DNA of 64,000 nt. Origin: Candidatus Bathyanammoxibius amoris (GTDB lineage: Bacteria > Planctomycetota > Brocadiia > Brocadiales > Bathyanammoxibiaceae). Below are positions 16,372-25,551 of the stretch, piece after piece. A program made the translations under genes and the position numbers. The number at the start of each line of letters is the position of its first letter. Positions within the stretch are counted from its first letter, which is position 1. The DNA lies in NCBI GenBank assembly GCA_024451685.1, contig JAMXCW010000001.1, forward strand, positions 124,001-188,000, in the 5' to 3' direction. The notes beneath the pieces were generated by a model. It was not told the DNA's origin, made no database searches, and was given only the letters and a program-made list of their open reading frames with translations.

Positions 16372-17199
16372 ATGGACCGGTTATACGGAGATATAGACCT
16401 TTTTGTTGCCCTTAAAGCGGCGGCAGAGATATTCATCATATTCTTGATGTTGTATTTCATGCTCCGCTTTATGCAGGGTACCCGTGGTGTCGGGGTCATG
16501 AGGGGCCTGGTATTTATCCTGGTCATTGCGACGGTAATTCTGCTCGTTATCGTGCGCAAGTTGCAGCTCTATACTATAGATTGGCTCCTTACAGAGTTTT
16601 TACCGATGGTTACGATACCGTTCATCATCCTTTTTCAGCCCGAGCTGCGCCGTGCGCTGGTCCGGCTCGGAGAGAACCCATTCCTGGGGGTTTTCTTTAA
16701 GGGCGAGTCTCCTATGTTAGATGAGGTGGTCGTGGCCGCCTCCGTCCTGGCGAAGAACGGGCTGGGCGGGATTATCGCCATTGAGAGAAAGGTGGGGCTC
16801 GATCATTTTGTGGAGGCGGGAACGCGCGTTGACGCAAATATATCCAGCGAACTTATAAACACGATATTCTGGCCCGGTTCTCCGCTGCACGACGGGGCGG
16901 TTATAATTCAGGAACAAAAGGTGGCCGCGGCCGGGTGCCTGTTACCCCTGAGCGATGACCCCACCATGGACAAATCCCTTGGCACACGTCACAGGGCCGC
17001 GATGGGGCTTACCGAGGAAACCGATGCAGTCGCAATCGTTATCTCAGAGGAGACAGGGGTTATTTCCCTTGCCGTAAAGGGAAAAATCAACAGTGGGCTG
17101 GATGAAAAAGACCTGAAAAAAGCCCTGGGTCGTCTGTTAAAGGGCGGTAGCGGAAATTCTAGAGGTGATAGACTTGCTCAAGGAAGCGCTATTCAATAA
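16372..17199 (+). CDS. cdaA: Diadenylate cyclase CdaA
   Basis: Makes the second messenger c-di-AMP from two ATP. Three N-terminal membrane spans (about residues 12-80) precede the DAC domain with the DGA motif (PLHDGAVIIQ) and the RHR motif (GTRHRAAMG). The 275-residue length fits. It begins six bases after folP and overlaps the YbbR gene by 35 bases; cdaA-cdaR pairing is standard and implies that the next protein modulates it. Confidence 0.93.
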   Translation: MDRLYGDIDLFVALKAAAEIFIIFLMLYFMLRFMQGTRGVGVMRGLVFILVIATVILLVIVRKLQLYTIDWLLTEFLPMVTIPFIILFQPELRRALVRLGENPFLGVFFKGESPMLDEVVVAASVLAKNGLGGIIAIERKVGLDHFVEAGTRVDANISSELINTIFWPGSPLHDGAVIIQEQKVAAAGCLLPLSDDPTMDKSLGTRHRAAMGLTEETDAVAIVISEETGVISLAVKGKINSGLDEKDLKKALGRLLKGGSGNSRGDRLAQGSAIQ

Positions 17200-18166
17200 T
17201 CTCGGTGCGAAACTCATGGCCCTTGCGATGGCCCTGGCACTCTGGCTGTTCGCAACGGGAAAGTATACGGGTGAATTAAGCTCCACGGTACCCCTGGAGG
17301 TCTCTTTTCCTCCGGGGTATACGTTGCTTAACCAGTCTGCAACCACGGTTGATATAAGGCTCAAAGGGCCAAAGGGCGGTATCGACTATGTATCCGAACT
17401 GGTAGGACAGAGAAAGATAATTGCCAGATGCGGGGTGTACGTTGAGGGCAGGGAGAACGAAGACGTTATTGAGGAAATGGTGATTCTCGAGAAGAAGAAT
17501 TTTAATCTCCCCTATGACGTCAAGCTGGATATGGTAAGGCCCAAGAAGGTGAAGTTCACGCTGGTGAAACGGGAGACTAAGACCCTGTCGGTGGAGCTTC
17601 AAAAATGGGGAGAACCACCACCGGGTTACGAGGTTACCGGGGAGTTTTTCTTCCCGTTTGAGGTACAGGTGACCGGCCCGGCCAACATCCTCAGAGACGC
17701 GACGGTACTGAAAACGCTCCCAATTGACATATCCAATCTGACCCCCGACCAAAACCGTACGTTTCCATGGCAGGTGCCGCTGGAACAGAGGGTGATAATT
17801 AATAGAGACGATAAGACCTTAACGGCCCCTGTAGAGTGTGAAGGGGTGGTTAACGTGTGGTTTGATATCGCAGAGGAATTGGAAAGCAAGGAGTTCGAGA
17901 GGGTAGGGGTAAGGCTCCTTGAGCCGCCTGACTTCCCGTACGAGGTACAACTGGAGCAGAAGTTTGTCAACCTCAAGGTAAAGGGCCCACGGTCAGTCCT
18001 GGATAAATTAATGTCGCCGTCCGTATACGTAGACGTGAGCGATCTCAAACCCCCCGGACCATACAAAGAGCCTCTCATCTGCAAATTACCCCCGATGGTG
18101 AAATTAGACGAACAGCTGCCGGACATACATCTGGACATCACGGGGGGCGAAGCAGCAAAGAAATGA
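17165..18166 (+). CDS. YbbR-domain protein, CdaA regulator (CdaR-like)
   Basis: One N-terminal membrane span (about residues 10-30, KLMALAMALALWLFATG) is followed by tandem YbbR repeats outside the membrane (for example VDIRLKGPKGGIDYV and VNLKVKGPRSVLDKL). In Firmicutes such proteins bind and tune CdaA. The gene uses a GTG inside the cdaA 3' end and shares a four-base overlap with pdxJ. The proline-rich end (LKPPGPYKEPLICKLPP) is normal for the fold. Confidence 0.85.
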   Translation: MIDLLKEALFNNLGAKLMALAMALALWLFATGKYTGELSSTVPLEVSFPPGYTLLNQSATTVDIRLKGPKGGIDYVSELVGQRKIIARCGVYVEGRENEDVIEEMVILEKKNFNLPYDVKLDMVRPKKVKFTLVKRETKTLSVELQKWGEPPPGYEVTGEFFFPFEVQVTGPANILRDATVLKTLPIDISNLTPDQNRTFPWQVPLEQRVIINRDDKTLTAPVECEGVVNVWFDIAEELESKEFERVGVRLLEPPDFPYEVQLEQKFVNLKVKGPRSVLDKLMSPSVYVDVSDLKPPGPYKEPLICKLPPMVKLDEQLPDIHLDITGGEAAKK

Positions 18167-18924
18167 CAAAGCTGGGGGTAAACGTAGACCATGTGGCTAC
18201 GCTTCGGCAGGCCAGGATGACCTATGAACCGGATCCGGTAACGGCAGCCTCCCTGGCAGACCTGGGAGGGGCCGACATCATTACTATACACCTCAGGGAG
18301 GACCGCAGGCACATACAGGACAGAGACCTGAAACTGCTCAAACAGACGGTGTTTACGAAGTTAAACCTGGAGATGTCCATGGCCCGTGAGATAGTAGAAT
18401 TAGCCCTGGCAGAGGGGCCTGCACAGGTTACGTTCGTACCTGAAAAGAGACAGGAGATTACCACCGAAGGCGGGCTTGACGTGGTTTCCCGGAGAAAGGT
18501 CCTTGCCCCGCTGATTGAGAGGTTTAAGGAACGGGGCATAGCGGTAAGTCTGTTTATTGACCCTGAGACACAACAGATACAGGGAGCCAGGGAGGTAGGG
18601 GCGGAATTTGTAGAACTCCACACGGGCGCCTATGCCAATGCGGAGACGGAGACCGAGCAGATGGACATGCTCGAGAAACTTTACCGGTGCGCCGGCCTCT
18701 CCAGAGAAGCGGGGCTAAGGGTAAACGCCGGTCACGGCCTTACGTACAAAAATGTCGGGCCTGTTGTAGAAAAAATAGGCGCCGAAGAACTCCACATAGG
18801 CCACAGCATCATCTCAAGGGCAGTGTTTGTGGGGATTAAGAAGGCGGTTGAAGAAATGAAGGAGTTGATATATAAACATAGTTTGCGGGCAAAGACGGGC
18901 GGGCGGCCCAGGGTGCGTTCTTAG
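18163..18924 (+). CDS. pdxJ: Pyridoxine 5'-phosphate synthase PdxJ
   Basis: Condenses 3-amino-2-oxopropyl phosphate with 1-deoxyxylulose 5-phosphate to form pyridoxine phosphate. LGVNVDHVATLRQAR at the N-terminus, TIHLREDRRHI, and LRVNAGHGLTY with HIGHSI near the end are diagnostic. The 253-residue length is slightly above the usual 240, with an extra basic tail. The ATG overlaps the preceding stop by four bases, consistent with one transcript from folP onward. Confidence 0.95.
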   Translation: MTKLGVNVDHVATLRQARMTYEPDPVTAASLADLGGADIITIHLREDRRHIQDRDLKLLKQTVFTKLNLEMSMAREIVELALAEGPAQVTFVPEKRQEITTEGGLDVVSRRKVLAPLIERFKERGIAVSLFIDPETQQIQGAREVGAEFVELHTGAYANAETETEQMDMLEKLYRCAGLSREAGLRVNAGHGLTYKNVGPVVEKIGAEELHIGHSIISRAVFVGIKKAVEEMKELIYKHSLRAKTGGRPRVRS

Positions 18925-18977
18925 ACCCGAAACGTGCGTCCGGGACGACAAAAACCCCCAGAAGCGGGAGAGAACAG

Positions 18978-19844
18978 ATGTTTGCCGGTTCGATAGTGGC
19001 GCTGGTTACACCTTTTAAGGACGGTGAAGTAGACCTCAAAAAGCTGGAGGAACTAATAGAGTTCCACGTACGCGAGGGCACCAGTGCCATCTCTCCGTGT
19101 GGTACGACGGGGGAATCTCCCACCCTCTCGCATGAGGAGCACGAAAAGGTGATATCTGAAGTAGTCCGGATGGTCCGGGGCCGCGTGCCCGTAATAGCCG
19201 GCACAGGCTCTAACAATACCCGCGAGGCCTTGAGGCTGACCAGGTACGCGCGCAAGGCCGGCGCTGACGGCGCACTCGTCATTACACCGTATTATAACAA
19301 ACCGACGCAGGAGGGACTTTACAGACATTTTAAGACCCTGGCTGAAGAGGCGGATATACCCATCGTTCTTTATAACGTGCCATCGAGAACCGGGGTGTCT
19401 ACCTCCCCCGAAACCGTTGCAAGGCTCGCCGAGCTGAAGAACATTGTGGCAATAAAAGAGGCCAGCGGCAGTCTTGACCAGATTAGCGCAATCCTGAGGC
19501 TGTGCGACATAACCGTACTTTCGGGAGAGGATTCCTTAATCCTTCCCATCCTTTCAATAGGCGGAAAAGGCGTGGTTTCCGTAGTAGCCAACATTGTGCC
19601 CGGGGATACGCGCGCCGTGATAGACAGCTTCTTTAAGGGAGACCTGGAGACGGCCAGAAAGGCACACGACAGGCTCTACCCGCTGACAAAGGCCATGTTC
19701 ATAGAGACAAACCCTATTCCCGTAAAGACGGCCATGAGGGTACTGGGCAGGCTGAACGGGGAGATGAGGCTGCCCCTTTGCGATATGGCCGGGGCCCATG
19801 AGCAGCAGTTGACGGAGGCCCTCAAGGACTACGGTCTTCTATAG
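18978..19844 (+). CDS. dapA: 4-hydroxy-tetrahydrodipicolinate synthase
   Basis: Condenses pyruvate and aspartate semialdehyde, the entry to lysine and diaminopimelate synthesis. Y132 (LYNVPSRTG) and Schiff-base lysine K160 (VAIKEASGS) are present, with [15 protein letters not shown] near residue 41 and [11 protein letters not shown] near 104. The 288 residues are typical. A peptidoglycan role for diaminopimelate is expected if the organism has a wall. Confidence 0.94.
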   Translation: MFAGSIVALVTPFKDGEVDLKKLEELIEFHVREGTSAISPCGTTGESPTLSHEEHEKVISEVVRMVRGRVPVIAGTGSNNTREALRLTRYARKAGADGALVITPYYNKPTQEGLYRHFKTLAEEADIPIVLYNVPSRTGVSTSPETVARLAELKNIVAIKEASGSLDQISAILRLCDITVLSGEDSLILPILSIGGKGVVSVVANIVPGDTRAVIDSFFKGDLETARKAHDRLYPLTKAMFIETNPIPVKTAMRVLGRLNGEMRLPLCDMAGAHEQQLTEALKDYGLL

Positions 19845-19858
19845 AGAGAAAAGGTTTG

Positions 19859-20422
19859 ATGGACCACGAAAAAATAATAAAAGCCGTACACCTTTTCCTG
19901 GAAGCCATCGGGGAGGACCCGGACCGCCCCGGCCTGCGCGGCACACCGGAAAGGGTTGCGGACATGTGTAAGGAGATTTTTGGCGGGATAGGGGTGGATG
20001 CAGGTAAGGAGATAAAGGTCTTGAAGGCCACAGGTCACGACGAGGTAGTCCTGCTAAAAGACCTGCCCTTCTATTCCGTTTGTGAGCACCATATCCTGCC
20101 GTTTGTGGGTATGGCCCATGTGGCCTATATCCCCAAGGCAGGCCGTATAACGGGAATAAGCAAGCTTGCCCGCGTGGTAGAACTACACGCGAATAAGTTA
20201 CAGGTCCAGGAGCGGCTTACAACTGACATCGCAGACAGCATTATGGACGCACTCGAGCCCAGGGGGGTGCTCGTGGTAATCCAGGCCGAGCACCTGTGTA
20301 TGACCATGCGGGGAGTGAAGAAACCCGGTTCGAAGGTTCAGACTTCCGTGGTGAGGGGTATTTTCAGGGAAAACCCTGCGACCAGGGCTGAGGCCATGTC
20401 CCTTATACTGGCCGTCAGATAG
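19859..20422 (+). CDS. folE: GTP cyclohydrolase I
   Basis: Converts GTP to dihydroneopterin triphosphate, the first step of folate and also of queuosine synthesis, linking it to queE/queC and folP here. The zinc ligands lie in [11 protein letters not shown] and [24 protein letters not shown] is the family signature. I use the ATG at 19859 rather than the TTG one codon before it; AGAGAAAAGG lies in front. It is 14 bases after dapA. Confidence 0.95.
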   Translation: MDHEKIIKAVHLFLEAIGEDPDRPGLRGTPERVADMCKEIFGGIGVDAGKEIKVLKATGHDEVVLLKDLPFYSVCEHHILPFVGMAHVAYIPKAGRITGISKLARVVELHANKLQVQERLTTDIADSIMDALEPRGVLVVIQAEHLCMTMRGVKKPGSKVQTSVVRGIFRENPATRAEAMSLILAVR

Positions 20423-20552
20423 CGCCCTTTTGCCATGAGAAAAGGACATCTGGATTCGAGGCCGCGCTTGATACATGCCGGGCCGGATGAGCTATACCGC
20501 TCTGGCGCGAAATAAATCTTTACCGGTTAGTGTGAAGTAAGGAGGACATAAT

Positions 20553-22127
20553 ATGATAAAAAAGACCTTATTATGCCTCTGCCTGTCGGCGTTCCTGTTG
20601 CTTGGGCCGGCCGCGCGGGCAGAAGAAAAAGGGGCTAATCCTCCGGAAAAGGGTGCCGTGGAGTTTAGCACGAGTATTGGTTTTCTAAACCTCTCCTTGA
20701 CGGACTGCATACTTATCGGTCTCAAGAACAATCTGGACATGGAGATTGCCAGAATAGACCCGCTTATCGAAGACAAAGACATATCCGTCCAGAAGGCCCC
20801 CTTTGACCCGGTCTTTGAGGCGGAAGGCGGGTTTCGAAACCCCAACGACCCCATCAACTCTGACTTTATCACGGGTGTTGCGCCCAGTGAGCTGCACCGG
20901 AAAATCCAGACGCTCGACGTCTCGCTCAGCATGCTGACCCCCATAGGTGCGACCTTCAACGTAGACTACTTTCTTGACAAGACATTGCGAAGCACGAGTA
21001 GAGGTGTGGCGCTCAATCCGGCCGTTGACACCTTTGTTGAGGTGAGTTTCACGCAGCCCCTGCTGAAGAAGTTCGGCATATTCTACACCAGAAGCAAGAT
21101 TTACATGGCCCGGAACGACAAAAAGATATCTCTTTACGCCTTTAAAAGGATCGCCATAAACGTAGCAAACGAGATCCAGAAGGCGTACTGGGACCTTGTG
21201 AGGACTATCGAGGACCTGAAGGTCGCGCACCAGGCCCTGACCAGGGCCCAGGAATTCCTGAGGAGCGATAAGCTCAAGGTGGATGCGGGAATCCTTGCGC
21301 CACTGGATTTAATGGTAGACCAGGAAGAGGTTGCTTTTAGAGAGGAAGAAATAATCCTCGCCGAAAGAGATGTGCAGGACATGGAGGACGAACTGAAGTA
21401 TCTCCTTAATTTCTTCAGTCCGGGCGGCGCCCCGTGGCTTGCCGAGATATCGGTTATCCCCGTAGACAAACCCGTGTTTGACGTGAGGGACGTAAGCCTG
21501 GAGGAATCCATAAACGTGGCCTTTGAAAACAGGCCGGAACTGTTTGAACAAAAACTCACGCTGGATAACACAGAGATAGAGAGAAGAAGGAAGAGGAACG
21601 AACTCCTCCCCCAGTTGGATTTGGAAGGCGGTCTGAGATACAGCGGGCTGGCTAGACACCTCGACAGGTCCCAGAAATCACTGCTTACAGGGGACTTTCA
21701 GGAGGAATACGCGAGAATCATCTTCAAGATACCCATAGGCCTCAGGAAGGGACGTGCCGAGTACGCAAAGGCAAAGTATGAAAAGAGGAAGGCCCAGCTG
21801 GAACTTTCAAAACAGGAGCGCAAGATAATTGTTGATGTGAGAGAGGTCGTGAGGCGCTTGCGCACGAGCCGGAAGCTTGTAGGGAACACGAGGAAGACCC
21901 TGAAATATGCCAGACGCAGGCTGGAAGCGGAGGAGAAGAAATACGCCGTCGGGAGGACCACAAACATCGAGGTCTTGAGGGCGCAAAATTCCCTGGCCGC
22001 ACAGGAAGCAAGGGCGATTAGGGCCCTGACAGAGCACCATAAGTCGCAGGGAGAGCTTGAGGCCGCCAAGGGAACCATCCTTGAGCGGTTCAATATTGTT
22101 CTGGAGGGCACGGGTCTCGGTCAATGA
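20553..22127 (+). CDS. TolC-family outer-membrane efflux protein
   Basis: Outer-membrane channel component of tripartite efflux or type I secretion. A signal peptide (about residues 1-23, ending AARA) is followed by two OEP repeats with long amphipathic helices: ALTRAQEFLRSDKLKVDAG near residue 230 and RLEAEEKKYAVGRTTNIEVL near 470. The 524-residue size is typical. An AAGGAGG precedes the ATG. No periplasmic adaptor or pump gene is adjacent, so the partner is unknown. Confidence 0.85.
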   Translation: MIKKTLLCLCLSAFLLLGPAARAEEKGANPPEKGAVEFSTSIGFLNLSLTDCILIGLKNNLDMEIARIDPLIEDKDISVQKAPFDPVFEAEGGFRNPNDPINSDFITGVAPSELHRKIQTLDVSLSMLTPIGATFNVDYFLDKTLRSTSRGVALNPAVDTFVEVSFTQPLLKKFGIFYTRSKIYMARNDKKISLYAFKRIAINVANEIQKAYWDLVRTIEDLKVAHQALTRAQEFLRSDKLKVDAGILAPLDLMVDQEEVAFREEEIILAERDVQDMEDELKYLLNFFSPGGAPWLAEISVIPVDKPVFDVRDVSLEESINVAFENRPELFEQKLTLDNTEIERRRKRNELLPQLDLEGGLRYSGLARHLDRSQKSLLTGDFQEEYARIIFKIPIGLRKGRAEYAKAKYEKRKAQLELSKQERKIIVDVREVVRRLRTSRKLVGNTRKTLKYARRRLEAEEKKYAVGRTTNIEVLRAQNSLAAQEARAIRALTEHHKSQGELEAAKGTILERFNIVLEGTGLGQ

Positions 22128-22373
22128 GCTTGTCTGTGTGCGCTTATGCGGAGCTAAAGACGTGTAAATGAATGGTTGGCGCAAGGGACAGGCGGCGCTG
22201 ATAATTAAAGTGGTAATACCGGAGGTTGCCATTATACTGACGGGTTTATTGGTCTGATATGTGGAAGGATTTGGCCGCGGGGTTATTTTCCGCCTGCCGG
22301 CCGGATGTTATATTATGAGAGTTCTGAAAAGGTGCATTAAAGGTTGTGGGGACTGCTAAAGTGAGAGGACGGC

Positions 22374-22493
22374 ATGAAGAAGAAGAAGAAGAAATGGTAT
22401 AATACCTCACGGCAGAGGATATTGATTATCGTAGCGATACCTATTGCAGTGGCCGCTATAGTAGTTAACGTAATTATGTTTCTGCTTTATTAG
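22374..22493 (+). CDS. Tiny single-span membrane protein, 39 aa
   Basis: The reading frame encodes six consecutive lysines, a short polar stretch and one hydrophobic span (ILIIVAIPIAVAAIVVNVIMF) with a short C-terminus, so an N-in topology is expected. Upstream GTGAGAGGAC offers GAGAGG as ribosome binding site. A similar 32-residue gene lies at 27450-27548, on the other side of the pseudopilin array, with the matching core IVxxxAxVVNxxxF. Function unknown; small accessory proteins of secretion or pilus machines have this look. Confidence 0.5.
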   Translation: MKKKKKKWYNTSRQRILIIVAIPIAVAAIVVNVIMFLLY

Positions 22494-22670
22494 AAGTTAT
22501 GTGATGAAAGAGTCCGGGTATGTGATTGTTTCCTGGCCACGGCGCGGACAGACAGTTGTTTGCCGCATGTTTGACCAACAAAAACGGCAAGGGATGAGAG
22601 CTGCCCGCTCCCCTTCAACCTTGCCCCTACGAAACCCCGTTTATTTCTACTGTAAACGGACCGCCATCCC

Positions 22671-23258
22671 TTATTTTATACGGTAGGCGATGTCGTCGCC
22701 GTCGACTGTCGGCGCATCCCTCCCCTGCGAAAACGTTGTTTCGATTGTCTCGTTGGGTCCGGCGGATAGTACCCAGACCGCGTTACTGGCGTTGGGCAGG
22801 AGCTTGTTCGCGTTGCACACGTATTGGTTTCCCCAGGGGTCCTGCCGGATAGGGCCCATATAAGGCCCCCGCCAGGCAAATTCCCCGCTCTCGGAATATG
22901 CGTTCCCACCACCAGTGCCACTCGGCTTGTTCTCGTTTAGCTGGTTTTCAAATGTGTCGGATGTGCTAAAGGACCAGCCACTAGGTGTATCCCCATCCGA
23001 GGTGATTAGAACGTCAAATACGGTATCACTCGGGCTGGTCAAAGTCCCGTTTGCGTATATAGGAAAGCGTGCCGTGTCCTTGTTAAAGGCCAACAACGCC
23101 TCACCGAGGGCCTTCGTGTCCTGCTCCGCCCTCCGGGTCTTCGCCGACCCTAGGTAGGTTCTTACCGTCGGGACAAGTATACCCGCCATTATCCCCACAA
23201 TGGCAAGTACTATTACAATCTCTAAGAGTGTAAAACCGTTTTTACGCCTGCTGTTCAC
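22671..23258 (-). CDS. GspG-like pseudopilin 1, 195 aa
   Basis: Class III prepilin: RRKNG|FTLLEIVIVLAIVGI, cleaved after Gly and methylated on Phe by a PilD-type peptidase, with the required Glu at position 5. The long helix is followed by a variable domain and a GspG-type C-terminal block WRGPYMGPIRQDPWGNQYV ... VLSAGPNETIET ... DDIAYRI shared by all five genes of the array. The start is a GTG with AGGTGG upstream. It is the last gene of the array in transcription order. Major pseudopilins GspG are usually about 140 residues; this one is longer. Confidence 0.82.
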   Translation of the reverse strand: MNSRRKNGFTLLEIVIVLAIVGIMAGILVPTVRTYLGSAKTRRAEQDTKALGEALLAFNKDTARFPIYANGTLTSPSDTVFDVLITSDGDTPSGWSFSTSDTFENQLNENKPSGTGGGNAYSESGEFAWRGPYMGPIRQDPWGNQYVCNANKLLPNASNAVWVLSAGPNETIETTFSQGRDAPTVDGDDIAYRIK

Positions 23259-23540
23259 TTTTCCACCTGTTCCCTCTACGGATTGTGTACTGGTCGAGCC
23301 TTCGGCCTCAAGGGCCTCAGCCCGAAGGCTTGCTCGACTTTCTGTAGGGGCAACCCCCTGTGGTTGCCCTTGTAGGTTTCTAGGGCAGGCACGGGGGTCT
23401 GCCCCTACCGATATGTTAGCAGAGTAAGCCTGCCCCTACAAATGTTACTGGTCGGGCCGTGCCATAGGCAGGTCTGTCACGCCTCCTGATGCGGATATTG
23501 CGACTTGGCGCACCAGCCTGTCTTCTGTAGCTGTTTCCTG

Positions 23541-23591
23541 TAGCTGCTCGATTTATCGAGCTTATCTGTGACCCCATAAATGGGGCAGCTA
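23541..23591. repeat. Cloverleaf-like nested inverted repeat
   Basis: An outer stem TAGCTGC/GCAGCTA encloses two complete hairpins, CTCGA-TTTA-TCGAG and CCCCAT-AA-ATGGGG, giving a three-way junction in single-stranded DNA or RNA. Structured single-stranded elements of this sort are typical targets of REP-associated transposases, but none is encoded in the window. Confidence 0.5.
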
Positions 23592-23605
23592 CTTTGTCTT
23601 TTGTA

Positions 23606-23720
23606 GGGACAGGGTTTGTCCCTGTCCGCGGACAGCCACAAGGGCTGTCCCTACATCTTCGTCCGATACGGATCGCGCCTGAGGGGGACTCACCTTCAGC
23701 GAGGATCGAACGCTGCAGTC
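23606..23720. repeat. Duplicated intergenic element, copy A
   Basis: About 115 bp nearly identical to 24674-24794. It contains the GTAGGGACAG palindrome (arms at 23602-23612 and 23645-23655), an inner GGACAG...CTGTCC stem and a non-palindromic half with GTCCGATACGGATCGCGCC and CTCACCTTCAGCGAGGATC. Both copies precede a pseudopilin gene terminus in the same orientation. Confidence 0.8.
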
Positions 23721-23788
23721 TCCATGCCCCAGGACTAATGGCTCTGAACCGCCCTGCCAAAACGTGCCGCACAACAAGCCAGGCCGTA

Positions 23789-24556
23789 TTAATCAGATAC
23801 GCCGCTGATGGACGCCCTTTTCTGGAACATCATTATCCCGATGTCATCGGACGTGGAGGACAACCCCAGGCTACTAGGAGCGGGCTCGTTGTTCAGGATG
23901 GGCGAGTTCACGCCCGTCTCCAGCGTCTCGTTCGGCCCGCCGCTGATTATCCACACGTAGTTGAATACAAGGCCCACCCCCGTGCCGGTTGTACGATTCG
24001 TAAAGGCATTAGCATATATCAGATAGTTCCTGCCCCACGGGTCGTTGAACACCTGGGCCATGTACGGCCCCGCCCAGTTCACATCGGCGGCTATGTAGAA
24101 GCCGTTAGGAGTGGCGGTAGTGCCGCCGGGATTGTCGATTGTGAGGTGGTTCACCAATGCCTGCACCTCGGTGGTGCTGCCTCCCCAAGTTGCACCCGCA
24201 TCGCCCGCATCAGGGTCTTGCACGTTGCCGCCAAGTCCTGTTGTGGCGAAAAGATTAAAGTTTGCGTCTACCGAACCGCTCCTCAGTACCTCTACGCCGG
24301 TTGGAGAGGTCTCACCTGTCCTGGTGGGCCATGTGCCGGTATCCTTGTGGAACAGGGATATGGCGGCGCTTATACCGTCAACGTCCTGTTTTGCCTTTGC
24401 CACGCGTGCGGACTCGATCTGGTCTATCGCGACGGGTACTACGACTGCCGCCAGTGTGGCCGTAATGGCTACCACAGCCGCCACCTCAGGCAGTGTAAAC
24501 CCTTTTCTATCTTTCAGCCCCGAGAAGAGCTTCTTTGCCCTCCTTAATAGCTTCAT
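23789..24556 (-). CDS. GspG-like pseudopilin 2, 255 aa
   Basis: The prepilin site RKG|FTLPEVAAVVAITATLAAVVVP has Glu5 but a Pro at position 4 of the mature helix, unlike its neighbours. A basic leader of about 19 residues precedes it. The C-terminal domain keeps NWAGPYMAQVFNDPWGRNYLI, GGPNETLET and DDIGIMMF. It is the longest of the five. GAGGG lies nine bases before the ATG. It might be a minor pseudopilin, with the tandem pair at 24870-26154 as major subunits, but this is inference. Confidence 0.82.
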   Translation of the reverse strand: MKLLRRAKKLFSGLKDRKGFTLPEVAAVVAITATLAAVVVPVAIDQIESARVAKAKQDVDGISAAISLFHKDTGTWPTRTGETSPTGVEVLRSGSVDANFNLFATTGLGGNVQDPDAGDAGATWGGSTTEVQALVNHLTIDNPGGTTATPNGFYIAADVNWAGPYMAQVFNDPWGRNYLIYANAFTNRTTGTGVGLVFNYVWIISGGPNETLETGVNSPILNNEPAPSSLGLSSTSDDIGIMMFQKRASISGVSD

Positions 24557-24869
24557 TTTTCTTACCCTCTTTATTTTAAGGTTTCGTCAGCCATAAAAAT
24601 CAGGCTAACTTACGCACATTACCATGATAAGCGCTGTTGAACAAGGTTGCTTTCCCTTTTTGTCCTCTGTAGCAGGGACAGGGTTTATCTCTGTCCGCGG
24701 ACAGCCACAAGGGCTGTCCCTGCATCTTCTCTTCGTCCGATACGGATCGCGCCTGAGGCGGACTCACCTTCAGCGAGGATCGGACGCTACAGTCCCAGGG
24801 TGCGTCTCGACGCACCGCCTTTGATGAGAGTATCGTAGAGCTAAAGCCCTGTGGCACCCACACCTGCGC
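24557..24869. repeat. Spacer between pseudopilin genes 2 and 3
   Basis: 313 bases without a gene. Most is occupied by copy B of the duplicated element (24674-24794), with about 115 bases on the side of gene 2 that show no feature I can name. Confidence 0.6.
24674..24794. repeat. Duplicated intergenic element, copy B
   Basis: Matches 23606-23720 along its whole length, differing by scattered substitutions and a six-base insertion near 24730. Like copy A it carries the GGGACAG...CTGTCCC palindrome followed by the GATACGGATCGCGCC half. Confidence 0.8.
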
Positions 24870-25475
24870 TTACTTGATGCGGAAGACGATGTCGTCTCCG
24901 CCCACGGTTATAGTCCCCCCGGTCCCGGTCTGTTCAAAGTCGGTATCAACGACCTTGTTGGGACCCGGAGAGAGCACAAACACGGGCTGTGTGCCGTTGA
25001 CGTTGGCTTTCTGCAGGAACTCTACGTTAACAAGATACGCGCTGCCCCAGGGGTCTTCATCGATCCTTTCCAGATATGGACCTCTCCAGCGACGACTGCC
25101 GGTGGAGTCATAGCTCGCACCATTCGTGAAAACGTGGTCGGAAAGGTCATCCGGCGCCCCAGTGACCTTGGCCTCCCAGCCTGTCGCAGTACCGTCATCA
25201 GCGGTGTCTCCGGCTCCTACCAGTATGTCAATAGTTTCCAATTGAGGCGAAGCGTTTGAAACCAACGAAATAGGCCACTCTGCGGTGTCAGCGTTCAAAG
25301 CGGCTAGTGCCGTTGCGATATGCTGCACATCCGCCTGGGCCTTCCTGTTCCTGGAATCGCCCACGTACCGGGTCAGGGTCGGTGCCAGTATACCGGCCAG
25401 CACGGCGATTATGGCCAGCACGATGACGATTTCAATCAGTGTGAAACCACCCGTACTTCTAAGGTTCTTAGTCAT
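24870..25475 (-). CDS. GspG-like pseudopilin 3, 201 aa
   Basis: Prepilin site TGG|FTLIEIVIVLAIIAVLAGILAP with Glu5. The C-terminal block reads RRWRGPYLERIDEDPWGSAYLVN, VLSPGPNKVVDT and DDIVFRIK. It is nearly identical at both ends to the next gene (25552-26154), with divergence concentrated in the middle (about residues 65-115), so the pair is a recent tandem duplication with a variable exposed region. GGAG lies before the ATG. Confidence 0.85.
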   Translation of the reverse strand: MTKNLRSTGGFTLIEIVIVLAIIAVLAGILAPTLTRYVGDSRNRKAQADVQHIATALAALNADTAEWPISLVSNASPQLETIDILVGAGDTADDGTATGWEAKVTGAPDDLSDHVFTNGASYDSTGSRRWRGPYLERIDEDPWGSAYLVNVEFLQKANVNGTQPVFVLSPGPNKVVDTDFEQTGTGGTITVGGDDIVFRIK

Positions 25476-25551
25476 TTTTCTACTCCTTTTAATTTCCAGT
25501 GCCGTTTCAGGGGTACAGGTTATTGCCCCCCTGCGGCACCCGCACCTGCGC

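Larger units (their letters stand above)
23259..23788. repeat. Palindrome-rich spacer between pseudopilin genes 1 and 2
   Basis: No gene is visible in these 530 bases. The spacer is a mosaic of inverted repeats: GTCGAG...CTCGAC with inner CCTTCGG/CCGAAGG (23292-23338), a GGGGCAACC/GGTTGCCC hairpin (about 23345-23370), AGGGCAG...CTGCCCCT (about 23383-23406), a three-way-junction candidate (23541-23591) and the long GTAGGGACAG palindrome (23602-23655). These look like accumulated REP-type elements. Confidence 0.75.

Noticed and set aside
23594-24547. 317-codon + strand frame antisense to pseudopilin 2
   Set aside because: It runs through the repeat spacer and the reverse strand of a clear pseudopilin gene and has no protein family character.
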